Assembly: GCA_003165465.1 (NCBI GenBank)
Contig: PLUM01000014.1
Coordinates: forward strand, 63,999 to 127,998
Source of the DNA: Acidobacteriota bacterium
GTDB taxonomy: Bacteria > Acidobacteriota > Terriglobia > Acidiferrales > UBA7541
Reading direction: 5' to 3'
Length of the DNA: 64,000 nucleotides
Every line of letters starts with the position of its first letter. Position 1 is the stretch's first letter. This document shows, one piece after another, positions 29,837 to 36,962 of the stretch. The position numbers and the translations under genes are program-made. The notes below the pieces were generated by a model that did not search any database, was not told the origin of the DNA, and saw only the letters and a program-made list of their open reading frames with translations.

Positions 29837-30706
29837 ATGGCGGTCATGAGGATTGCCGTCGAGCAGGTGCGCCGGATGCGTGGGGGCGCACAGGCCCAAT
29901 TAATGCGGTGCGACGATGAGGCGTACTACATCGTCAAGTTTCAAAATAATCCGCAACATTTAAGGATTCTGGCAAACGAAATGCTCGCTACACGGCTGGC
30001 GGCGCGGCTGGGATTGTGCGTGCCGCAAGTCGACGTGGTTGAGGTGCGCCCGGAAATCGTCGCCTACACCCCGGACCTCACGATTCAACTGGGGATTGGC
30101 CGAAAACCTTGCGCGGCGGGAAAACAATTCGGGTCGCAGTTCCCGGGACATCCGGCGCGGATGACGGTCCACGATTTTTTGCCCGACGAGCAGTTGTGCG
30201 CGGTCCGCAATCTCACGGATTTTCTGGGCGTTCTGGTTCTGGATAAATGGACGTGCAACACCAACGGCCGCCAGGCGATTTTTTTTCGGGAACCCGGCGG
30301 CGCGGCCGCGAGTGAAACGCTTTCCACGGCCACCGATGCGGAGCCCTATACGGCGTCCTATTCGACGATGATGATCGATTTCGGATTCTGCTTCAACGCC
30401 GGGGAGTGGGATTTTCCCGATGCGCCGCTGCGCGGGCTGTACAGCCGCCATCGCGTCTATCAAGACGTTACCGGAATGGAATCGTTCGAGCCGTGGCTGG
30501 ACCGCCTGGAAAACCAGATCACCGAGCGCGTGCTGGGCGAGGAAGCCGCGCAGATTCCGCCGGAGTGGTATGACGGCGACTGGAGCGCGCTCGAGCGGCT
30601 GCTGGAGCGTCTCCACAGCCGGCGCAAGCGCGTGCGCGAACTGATTCTCTCGGCCCGGGATTCGGGCCGCGAACCGTTTCCCAACTGGAAGGTGAGACAT
30701 GCCTGA
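29837..30706 (+). CDS. HipA-like kinase-fold protein
   Basis: The protein has about 289 residues from ATG 29837. Motifs match HipA-like kinases: YYIVKFQNNPQH with a nucleotide-contacting Lys, LANEMLATRLAARLG, the catalytic-loop-like VLDKWTCNTNGRQAIFF, and the metal-binding-like MMIDFGFCFNAGEWDF. It lacks the N-terminal domain and HipB partner of classical HipA toxins. The next gene, encoding a DUF3037 protein, overlaps it, a pairing also known from other genomes. HipA phosphorylates tRNA synthetase; here the substrate is unknown, and it may be a regulator rather than a toxin. Confidence 0.75.
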   Translation: MAVMRIAVEQVRRMRGGAQAQLMRCDDEAYYIVKFQNNPQHLRILANEMLATRLAARLGLCVPQVDVVEVRPEIVAYTPDLTIQLGIGRKPCAAGKQFGSQFPGHPARMTVHDFLPDEQLCAVRNLTDFLGVLVLDKWTCNTNGRQAIFFREPGGAAASETLSTATDAEPYTASYSTMMIDFGFCFNAGEWDFPDAPLRGLYSRHRVYQDVTGMESFEPWLDRLENQITERVLGEEAAQIPPEWYDGDWSALERLLERLHSRRKRVRELILSARDSGREPFPNWKVRHA

Positions 30707-31523
30707 CGAAACAACCTTAAACCCCTGCGCCTATCACGTGGTGCGCTACCAGCCGAATTTGATTCGCGACGAGTGGGTCAACATCGGCGTCCTGCTGCTG
30801 GATCCGGCCACGGGGCGCGTCCGCCAGCGCTGGCTCGACGAGCCCGCCGACCTCGTGCGCCTGCGGCGCATGCATCCGGCCGCGGACGAGGAGCTTCTCT
30901 TGCGGCTGCCCGCGGAATTCGAGCGGCAGTTTGCCGGCCGCGAAATGGACGCCGAAGCGATCCTCGAAAAATTCGACGATACGCTGTCCAACGCCGTGCA
31001 GCTCGCGCCGCGCAAAGGGCTGCTCTCGCGCGACCCGGAAGCGGAACTCGACCGCATCTTCCGCGAGCAGGTCGAGCCCCTGCGCGAGACGCGGCGCGGC
31101 GCGCCCGAAATCCGCACGCGCAGCGACCTGCGCGCGCGTGCCGCCGATTATTTCCGCACCGAAAAAATTCTGCGCCTCATGCACCGCTCCGTGCGCGTCG
31201 AGGAGTTCACGGTCCCGGGCGATCCCATGCGCATCGACTTTTCCTACCGCCGCAACGGCACGCGCGGTTTTGTCCATTCCGTGGCGCTCGGGCGCGATCC
31301 GGGGCAGGCGAAACTCCTGGCGTACACGGCGGGGGCGATTCGGGGGCGTATGGAACACTCGGAATTTATGGCTGTCACCGAACGCGAGCCCGCGCGCGGC
31401 AACGTACGCGACCAGTTCGTTTCCGGCATCCTCGCGGAGAACGATATTCGCGTGGTGCCGCTCGCCGAGCTGCGCAAGTGGGCCCACGATGTGGCGCCGG
31501 TGCTGCGGGCGGAGAGCGCGTGA
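30699..31523 (+). CDS. DUF3037 domain protein, partner of the HipA-like kinase
   Basis: This 274-residue protein begins with the DUF3037 hallmark YHVVRYQPNLIRDEWVNIGVLLLDP and continues with a conserved RWLDEPADLVRLRRM segment. The middle is rich in Glu and Arg and the C-terminal half is unassigned. The ATG lies inside the 3' end of the HipA-like gene (overlap 30699-30706), so the two are translated together. Function is unknown; the fixed pairing suggests that it is a modulator or target of the kinase. Confidence 0.8.
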   Translation: MPDETTLNPCAYHVVRYQPNLIRDEWVNIGVLLLDPATGRVRQRWLDEPADLVRLRRMHPAADEELLLRLPAEFERQFAGREMDAEAILEKFDDTLSNAVQLAPRKGLLSRDPEAELDRIFREQVEPLRETRRGAPEIRTRSDLRARAADYFRTEKILRLMHRSVRVEEFTVPGDPMRIDFSYRRNGTRGFVHSVALGRDPGQAKLLAYTAGAIRGRMEHSEFMAVTEREPARGNVRDQFVSGILAENDIRVVPLAELRKWAHDVAPVLRAESA

Positions 31524-31699
31524 TTCGTGAATCGTGATTCGTGATTCGTGTTTGGCGGGAATTTTGCGGAGGGCGGAAAAGTTGAGAGTCGAGAGTTAAA
31601 CTAGGACCGACCGGTGCGATGGGTTCGTTTTTAACTCTCAACTCTTAACTGTCAACTCTCGACTCTTCACGAATTACAAATCACGATTCACGAATCACG
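31521..31699. repeat. heptamer repeat array forming an inverted repeat (family E, copy E1)
   Basis: The left arm starts with heptamers GTGATTC, GTGAATC, GTGATTC, GTGATTC and continues with AGAGTCG-type units. The right arm reads AACTCTC, AACTCTT, AACTGTC, AACTCTC, GACTCTT, CACGAAT, TACAAAT, CACGATT, CACGAAT, CACG, all in 7-base register. The two arms are complementary and flank about 35 bp. The element lies between the DUF3037 stop and the E2 stop of two convergent genes. Confidence 0.85.
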
Positions 31700-31702
31700 T
31701 CC

Positions 31703-33067
31703 TTACAGAATGTCCTCGCTCCACGACTCCAGATACTCCTTCACCTTGCCGACAAACTGGTGGGCCACGGCGCCGTCCACGACGCGATGATCGTAGGAGA
31801 GCGTCAGGTAGACCATCGAGCGGATCGCGATGGCGTCGTCCACAACCATTGGGCGTTTCTGGATCGCGCCGATTCCGAGGATGGCCACGTTCGGCTGGTT
31901 GATGACCGGCAACCCCATCAGGCCACCGTAAATGCCCGGATTGGTGATCGCGAACGTGCTTTCCTGCACGTCCTCGGGCTTCAGCTTTTTCGCACGCGCT
32001 CGCTCCGCAAGGTCGTTGATGCCGCGCGCCAGGCCCAGAAAATTTTTCTCCTCGGCGTTCTTCAGCACGGGCACGATCAATCCCCAATCCAGAGCCACGG
32101 CGATGCCTACGTTGATTTCGTGGTGCAGCACCACCGTCGCTCCGTCGGCTGACGCGTTGACCGTCGGATACGCGCGCAACGCCTCGGTGCAGGCACGCAC
32201 GAAGAACGGCATGAACGTCAGCTTGGTGCCGTGCTTGGATTCGAACGCGGCCTTCGAACGCTCGCGAATCCTGACGATCTGCGTCATGTCCGCTTCGTCG
32301 ATCGAATACACATGGGGGGCAACGTGCTTCGAGGCCACCATGTGCTCGGCGATGCGCTGCCGCATCGCGCTCATCGGCTGGGCTTCATATTTGCCGAAAT
32401 AAATCCGCTCGCGTGGGACGGCATTTTCCAGCACGGGATGCGCCATGGCCCCGCCGCCCGCCGGTGGCGGCGCGGAAGGAACAGAGGGAGCGGCAATTGC
32501 CGCCGGGACGGTTGCCACTGGAGCGGGCGCGGTCGGAGCAGCGGCCTTTGCGCCGCCCGAGCCGAGCGCGCCCAGAATATCCTTCTTGCTGATGCGCCCG
32601 CCCGCGCCGCTTCCCTGCATCGCCGCGAGGTCCACGTTGTGTTCCTTGGCCATTTTTCTCACTAGCGGGGAGCTGCGAATTTTTTGGCCGTCGTCGCGCG
32701 CAGCGGGCGCAGCAGGCGCCGCGGGTGGCACGGGCTGACTGGCCGCGGCCGATGGCGCGGGCGCGGCAGGAGCAGCGGGCGCGGGGGAAACGACTGCGGC
32801 CTCGGCGGGAGCTGAAACCGCCGCCGTGTCGCCCGCGTCGATCACCGCAACCACCGTCTGAATGGGCACGGTCTGTCCCTCGGCGACCTTGATCTCCTTC
32901 AGGATGCCGGCCGAAGGCGCGGGAATCTCCGCATCCACCTTATCGGTCGAGATTTCGAACAGCGGCTCATCGCGTTCCACACGGTCACCCGTTTTCTTGA
33001 GCCACCGCGTGATCGTTCCTTCGAAAATGCTTTCCCCCATTTGGGGCATGATGACGTCGACAGCCAT
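31703..33067 (-). CDS. 2-oxoacid dehydrogenase E2, dihydrolipoyl acyltransferase
   Basis: The protein has 454 residues. The N-terminal lipoyl domain carries the lipoylated lysine at about 43 (EISTDKVDAEIPAPS). An Ala/Pro linker follows, then a peripheral-subunit-binding domain at about 131-170 (RSSPLVRKMAKEHNVDLAAMQGSG) and the trimer-forming catalytic domain ending in SYDHRVVDGAVAHQF with the catalytic His at about 427 and Asp at 431. It accepts the acyl group from E1 and passes it to CoA. The adjacent alpha/beta E1 genes suit pyruvate or branched-chain 2-oxoacids; the choice is not decided by sequence. AGAGG precedes the ATG. Confidence 0.93.
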   Translation of the reverse strand: MAVDVIMPQMGESIFEGTITRWLKKTGDRVERDEPLFEISTDKVDAEIPAPSAGILKEIKVAEGQTVPIQTVVAVIDAGDTAAVSAPAEAAVVSPAPAAPAAPAPSAAASQPVPPAAPAAPAARDDGQKIRSSPLVRKMAKEHNVDLAAMQGSGAGGRISKKDILGALGSGGAKAAAPTAPAPVATVPAAIAAPSVPSAPPPAGGGAMAHPVLENAVPRERIYFGKYEAQPMSAMRQRIAEHMVASKHVAPHVYSIDEADMTQIVRIRERSKAAFESKHGTKLTFMPFFVRACTEALRAYPTVNASADGATVVLHHEINVGIAVALDWGLIVPVLKNAEEKNFLGLARGINDLAERARAKKLKPEDVQESTFAITNPGIYGGLMGLPVINQPNVAILGIGAIQKRPMVVDDAIAIRSMVYLTLSYDHRVVDGAVAHQFVGKVKEYLESWSEDIL

Positions 33068-33106
33068 GTTTTTTCCTCTTTCCGTTATCTAGATAATTCC
33101 GTTTGC

Positions 33107-33270
33107 AGGTGACTGGTGACTGGTGATTAGTGACTGGTGAAGAGTCGAGAGTCGACAGTTCAGAGTTGAGAGTTAAAACCTCATCCATGACGCGGATTCG
33201 GGCCTGTTTAACTCTCGATTCTAAACTGTAAGCTTCCGACGATTCACCAGTCACTAGTCACTAGTCACCT
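33107..33270. repeat. heptamer repeat array forming an inverted repeat (family E, copy E2)
   Basis: The left arm contains GGTGACT, GGTGACT, GGTGATT, AGTGACT, GGTGAAG, AGTCGAG, AGTCGAC, AGTTCAG, AGTTGAG, AGTTAAA in 7-base register. The right arm is its complement, ending in CACTAGTCACTAGTCACC. The loop is about 30 bp. It sits between the E1 beta stop and the E2 start, within the operon. Confidence 0.85.
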
Positions 33271-33273
33271 CCC

Positions 33274-34251
33274 CTAGTACCTTGCCAGTTCCCGCGCCGC
33301 CCGGACCACCTTGGCGGCGTTGGGCATGAAATAATCCTCGAGCCCCGGCGCGTACGGCACCGGCGTGTCGAGCGAAGTCACGCGGCGGATCGGCCCGTCG
33401 AGATCCTCGAAAGCTTTCTCCGTGACGATGGCCGCGATTTCCCCGGCAATGCCTCCGGTGCGCGTGTCTTCGTGCACGACGAGAAGCTTGCTCGTCTTGC
33501 GCACCGACGCGAGAATCGTTTCGCTATCGAGCGGCAGAAGCGTGCGCAGGTCGATCACCTCGGCCTCGATGCCGTCTTTAGAAGAAAGCTCGGCGGCGGC
33601 TTCGAGCGAAACGTGCAGCATCGCCGCATAACTCACAATCGTCAGGTCGCGCCCCTCGCGCCGCACCGCCGCCTTGCCAATGGGCACTGTGTAATCCTCC
33701 GCCGGCAATTCTTCCTTGATCCGGCGGTAGAGATATTTGTGTTCGAAAAACAGCACCGGATTATTGTCGCGGATCGCCGACTTCAGGAGTCCCTTCGCGT
33801 CATGGGCCGTCGCCGGGCAGACCACCTTCAGGCCGGGCGTGTGCACGAAATACATTTCCGGATTCGCCGAATGGAACGGCCCGCCGTGCACGCCTCCGCC
33901 GCACGGGCCGCGCAAGACCATCGGCACGGGCGCGCCCCAGCGGTAGTGCGATTTCGCCGCGAAGCTCGTAATCATGTTGAAGGCGCACGCGATGAAGTCG
34001 ATGAATTGCATCTCGACCACCGGCCGCAGCCCCGCGTAGCTCATGCCGATCGCCGCGCCCACAATCGCGGACTCGCTGATGGGCGTGTCGATCACGCGCT
34101 CCCAGCCGAACCGCCCGAGGAGACCCTCGGAAACCTTGAACGCGCCGCCGTATACGCCCACGTCCTCGCCCAAGAGGACAACCGCCGGATCGCGGTCCAT
34201 TTCCTCGAACAGCGCCTGGCGGATCGCTTCGAGATACGTCGTTTCGGCCAC
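33274..34251 (-). CDS. 2-oxoacid dehydrogenase E1 component, beta subunit
   Basis: This 325-residue transketolase-like subunit opens with TTYLEAIRQALFEEMDRD and VVLLGEDVGVYGGAF and continues with RVIDTPISESAIVGAAIGMSYAGLRP, all characteristic of E1 beta. The TPP-contacting Glu lies in ISESA and the swivelling C-terminal domain has VIDLRTLLPLD. It forms an alpha2-beta2 enzyme with the adjacent alpha subunit. The gene lies 2 bp after the alpha stop codon. It is either the pyruvate or the branched-chain type. Confidence 0.93.
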   Translation of the reverse strand: MAETTYLEAIRQALFEEMDRDPAVVLLGEDVGVYGGAFKVSEGLLGRFGWERVIDTPISESAIVGAAIGMSYAGLRPVVEMQFIDFIACAFNMITSFAAKSHYRWGAPVPMVLRGPCGGGVHGGPFHSANPEMYFVHTPGLKVVCPATAHDAKGLLKSAIRDNNPVLFFEHKYLYRRIKEELPAEDYTVPIGKAAVRREGRDLTIVSYAAMLHVSLEAAAELSSKDGIEAEVIDLRTLLPLDSETILASVRKTSKLLVVHEDTRTGGIAGEIAAIVTEKAFEDLDGPIRRVTSLDTPVPYAPGLEDYFMPNAAKVVRAARELARY

Positions 34252-34253
34252 GG

Positions 34254-35438
34254 TCAGCGCCCCGCCTTCGTGCGAACTCTCTCGCGCGCCGGTTTCTTTC
34301 CTGATTTTGTTTTTGCCGCGGATCGCTTCACGCCATTTCTTCCATGCGACTCATTCAACAGCGCGGCCGGCCATTCGGGCTTCACGCTGGAGAGCGGTGG
34401 CAGCAGCTCTTCCTTCGGGCGCTTCCAATCCGCTTCAATCGTGTGGCAACCCTCGCAATAGACTCCCTCTTCGGCCGACTCGGGCGGAGGAAACGGCGAA
34501 TTTTCGGCGAACTCGACGTCGGCCTGAATTTCGCGGGCGATGCGCGCGTCGATTTCCTTTTTTATTTTCGCGTCCCAGAACTTTTTCCCGGTCAGAAGTT
34601 TTTCAAACCGGTCGAGAGGGTCGCGCTGTTTCCACGTTTCCAGCAGCTCCTTCGGCACGTATTCGGCGGCGTCATGCTGCGCGTGGCCGCGCATGCGCAT
34701 GGTTTTCGCTTCGATCAGCACCGGGCCGTTTCCGGCGCGGGCGTGCGCCGCGGCTTCGCGTGTCGCCAGCTCGACGGCCAGCACGTCGTTGCCATCCACG
34801 ATCGCGCTTTTGATGCCATAGGCCCTCGCGCGGTCCGCGAGATCCCCGAGCGCGGACTGTTTTCCCGCGGGCGTCGAGTACGCCCATTGATTATTTTCCA
34901 CGATCAGCACAAGCGGGGCTTTCTGCACCGCCGCGAGATTCAATCCCTCGTGAAACACTCCGGTGGACGCGCCACCGTCGCCGATCCACGTCATGGTCAC
35001 GATCTTTTGTCCCAGGTACCGCCCCGCCATCCCGATGCCGGCCATCACCGGAATCAGGTCGCCAAGAACGGACGTGGGTGAAATGACGTGCCGCACGTTC
35101 AGGTCGCCGAAATGGCTTGTGCCGTCCTTGCCGAGCGTGGGCGACGTATAGCGCGCCAAGTGCTGCGTCAGCACATCACGCGGCTTGAAACCCCTCACCA
35201 GGAGCGCGCCGATATTGCGGATCATCGGCGCGATCCAGTCGCCGGGAGCGAGCGCGTAGGCCGTGCCCACGGAAATCGCTTCCTGCCCCAGGCTCGGATA
35301 CAGGCCGCCGACAATCTTGTTCTGGCGGAACAGGCGCACCATCTGCTCTTCCAGCTCGCGATTGAGCCGCATGAAGTAATACAGCTCGAGATGTTGTTCG
35401 CGCGTGAGTGTGGAGTTCATGTTTTTCCGAGTTGCCAT
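34254..35438 (-). CDS. 2-oxoacid dehydrogenase E1 component, alpha subunit
   Basis: The protein has 394 residues. The TPP-binding motif runs from WIGDGGASTGVFHEGLNLAA to VENNQWAYSTP, and the phosphorylation-loop-like YGIKSAIVDGNDVLAV and TMRMRGHAQHD regions are present. It decarboxylates a 2-oxoacid together with the beta subunit. Compared with typical family members it has a C-terminal tail of about 70 residues: a Cys-rich piece (VYCEGCH) and then a basic Lys/Arg end (KRSAAKTKSGKKPARERV). The tail is atypical and may aid assembly with E2 or binding of something else. ATG 35438 or ATG 35420 could be the start. Confidence 0.92.
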   Translation of the reverse strand: MATRKNMNSTLTREQHLELYYFMRLNRELEEQMVRLFRQNKIVGGLYPSLGQEAISVGTAYALAPGDWIAPMIRNIGALLVRGFKPRDVLTQHLARYTSPTLGKDGTSHFGDLNVRHVISPTSVLGDLIPVMAGIGMAGRYLGQKIVTMTWIGDGGASTGVFHEGLNLAAVQKAPLVLIVENNQWAYSTPAGKQSALGDLADRARAYGIKSAIVDGNDVLAVELATREAAAHARAGNGPVLIEAKTMRMRGHAQHDAAEYVPKELLETWKQRDPLDRFEKLLTGKKFWDAKIKKEIDARIAREIQADVEFAENSPFPPPESAEEGVYCEGCHTIEADWKRPKEELLPPLSSVKPEWPAALLNESHGRNGVKRSAAKTKSGKKPARERVRTKAGR

Positions 35439-35463
35439 GCGCCAAATTCAATTCTGCAAGCAC

Positions 35464-35493
35464 TGTAGCTCGCCTCTTCAGAGGCGGGCTACA
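35464..35493. repeat. palindromic element, family C (short copy)
   Basis: A 30-bp palindrome: TGTAGCTCGCCTCTTCAGAG followed by GCGGGCTACA. It is nearly perfectly self-complementary and shares CGCCTCTTCAGA with 11753-11849. It lies between the E1 alpha start and the lipB stop. Confidence 0.85.
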
Positions 35494-35535
35494 ACACGCA
35501 GCCAACACGCGCCCAAGGATGAAAACGGCGGATTC

Positions 35536-36294
35536 CTATATTGCCAGGGTCGCCGCTTGCTCTTCGTGCGCGCGCAGCGCCGCTTCCAGATCGTCGCGGT
35601 CGCCTGCGCGCGGCGCGAGGCCGAATATTTCCGCCAGATGGGCCACGATGCGCGGCGCGACTTCCTTCATATCCACGCGCCGCCCCAATAATTTTTCCAG
35701 CGACGTCGTCCGTTTTCCAATGATCCCGCACGGCACGATCAGATCGAAATAGCTCAGGTCCGTCGAAACGTTGTACGCAAATCCATGCGAGGTCACCCAG
35801 CGGCTCAGGTGCACGCCAATCGCGGCAAGTTTTTCCTCGTCCTGAACTTCTTCGACATCCCCAACTTCCTTAATTTCCTTCTTCTCGACCCACACGCCCG
35901 ACCGCCCGCACACGCGCTTGGATGCCAGGCCGAACTCGGCGGTCGCGCGCATCATGCTTTCCTCCAGGCTGCGCACGTACCAGGCGACATCGCGGCGAAT
36001 TTCGGCAAGGCTCAAGATTGGATAGCCGACCAGTTGTCCCGGCCCGTGATAGGTGATGTCTCCGCCGCGGCTCGTTTCAAAAAAAGCAACGCCCATCCCG
36101 CGCAGCATGTCGTCGGTGACGCGCAGGTTGGAACGTTTTCCGCCGCGGCCGAGCGTGATCACATGCGGATGCTCGCACAGCAGGATCACATCGGAGACGG
36201 CGTCGGCCTTGCGCGCATCAGCCACGCGCCGTTGCAACTCCCACGCCGCGCCGTATTCCATAAGCCCGAGATCGACGACCAGCAACTCTTTCAT
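35536..36294 (-). CDS. lipB: octanoyl-[ACP]:protein N-octanoyltransferase
   Basis: The protein has 252 residues from ATG 36294. It moves octanoate from ACP to lipoyl-domain lysines, the first step of protein lipoylation. Motifs are LLCEHPHVITLGRGG, RGGDITYHGPGQLVGYPIL, the substrate-binding KLAAIGVHLSRWVTSHGFAYNV and the catalytic Cys in IVPCGIIGKRTTSL. Between GVWVE and KLAAIGV there is an acidic/basic insertion of about 18 residues (35833-35887) which the family normally lacks. It lies among the genes for the enzymes it serves. Neither lipA nor a ligase is in the window. Confidence 0.93.
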   Translation of the reverse strand: MKELLVVDLGLMEYGAAWELQRRVADARKADAVSDVILLCEHPHVITLGRGGKRSNLRVTDDMLRGMGVAFFETSRGGDITYHGPGQLVGYPILSLAEIRRDVAWYVRSLEESMMRATAEFGLASKRVCGRSGVWVEKKEIKEVGDVEEVQDEEKLAAIGVHLSRWVTSHGFAYNVSTDLSYFDLIVPCGIIGKRTTSLEKLLGRRVDMKEVAPRIVAHLAEIFGLAPRAGDRDDLEAALRAHEEQAATLAI

Positions 36295-36302
36295 GGCATC
36301 CA

Positions 36303-36335
36303 AACTCTCAACTCTTAACTGTGGACTCTCAACTT
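36303..36335. repeat. short heptamer repeat array (family E, copy E3)
   Basis: About five heptamers of the form AACTCTC, AACTCTT, AACTGTG, GACTCTC, AACTTTT. The array lies between lipB and the DinB-like gene and overlaps the last bases of the latter, including its stop codon. Confidence 0.75.
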
Positions 36336-36841
36336 TTCTTCGACGCAACAATCCGCTCGATCTGGCTCAAGTGATTGAGATCGTGCCCCGCCATCATGCA
36401 AGAAATATGCTCGATCGTTTCGACACCCCGCTCGGCGTGCATGCCGTGGTGCTTCCACTGTTCGGGCGTGAGTATTTTCAGCAGCGCGAGGTTGCCTTCC
36501 CGCACCGCGCGGAATTGTTCCAGCGATTTGCGCGCGTCCCGCTTCTCGTAGTGGCCCGCTGCGGCCCACGCATCCTGGTCAAACGCCTGGATCGGCGTTC
36601 CCGGCCCGCCCAGAATCTGCCGCATCCGCCAGCCCGTGACAATTTCGCAATCCGCGAGATGCGCGAGAATTTCTCCTACGGACCATTTTCCAGGCGCGGG
36701 CCGCTTGCGCAACTTCGCGGCGGACGTGCGCTGGACGAGACGCGCAATTTTCGCGGCCGTGGCCGCCTGCACCTTCAGCGGATCTTTCCCGCCAAGCTGC
36801 GCCAGAATTCGCTGGATATATTCCTGCGGCGTTTCCTGCAT
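36329..36841 (-). CDS. DinB-family protein
   Basis: The protein has 170 residues from ATG 36841, chosen because GGAG lies eight bases upstream. It shows the DinB/YfiT-like four-helix pattern: PGKWSVGEILAHLADCEIVTGWRM, with a metal-binding-type His, and a C-terminal TIEHISCMMAGHDLNHLSQIERI with further His residues. Members include metal-dependent thiol-S-transferases and uncharacterised stress proteins. It sits between lipB and lpdA and may share their transcript; a role in lipoate or thiol metabolism would fit but is inference. The repeat array E3 overlaps its stop codon. Confidence 0.82.
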   Translation of the reverse strand: MQETPQEYIQRILAQLGGKDPLKVQAATAAKIARLVQRTSAAKLRKRPAPGKWSVGEILAHLADCEIVTGWRMRQILGGPGTPIQAFDQDAWAAAGHYEKRDARKSLEQFRAVREGNLALLKILTPEQWKHHGMHAERGVETIEHISCMMAGHDLNHLSQIERIVASKKS

Positions 36842-36910
36842 GATTGCGTCTCCTATCTCGCGCATCCGCTCAGCCAACGCTTCTCGACTTCCCGCGTTAA
36901 ATGCGTGCGC

Positions 36911-36960
36911 TTAACTCTGAACTCTAAACTCTGAACTCTAAACTCTCGACTCTCAACTGC
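36911..36960. repeat. perfect heptamer repeat array (family E, copy E4)
   Basis: About seven consecutive units in one register: AACTCTG, AACTCTA, AACTCTG, AACTCTA, AACTCTC, GACTCTC, AACTGC. It fills the gap between lpdA and the DinB-like gene and ends 3 bp before the lpdA stop. Unlike E1 and E2 it is a single-direction array. Confidence 0.85.
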
Positions 36961-36962
36961 TT

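Noticed and set aside
31521-31699. Heptamer array considered as a CRISPR remnant or phage attachment site
   Set aside because: No unique spacers and no integrase; the units keep a 7-base period throughout and form complementary arms.
34400-34480. CXXCH (CEGCH) in E1 alpha as a c-type heme site
   Set aside because: E1 alpha is cytoplasmic with no export signal; heme attachment takes place in the periplasm.
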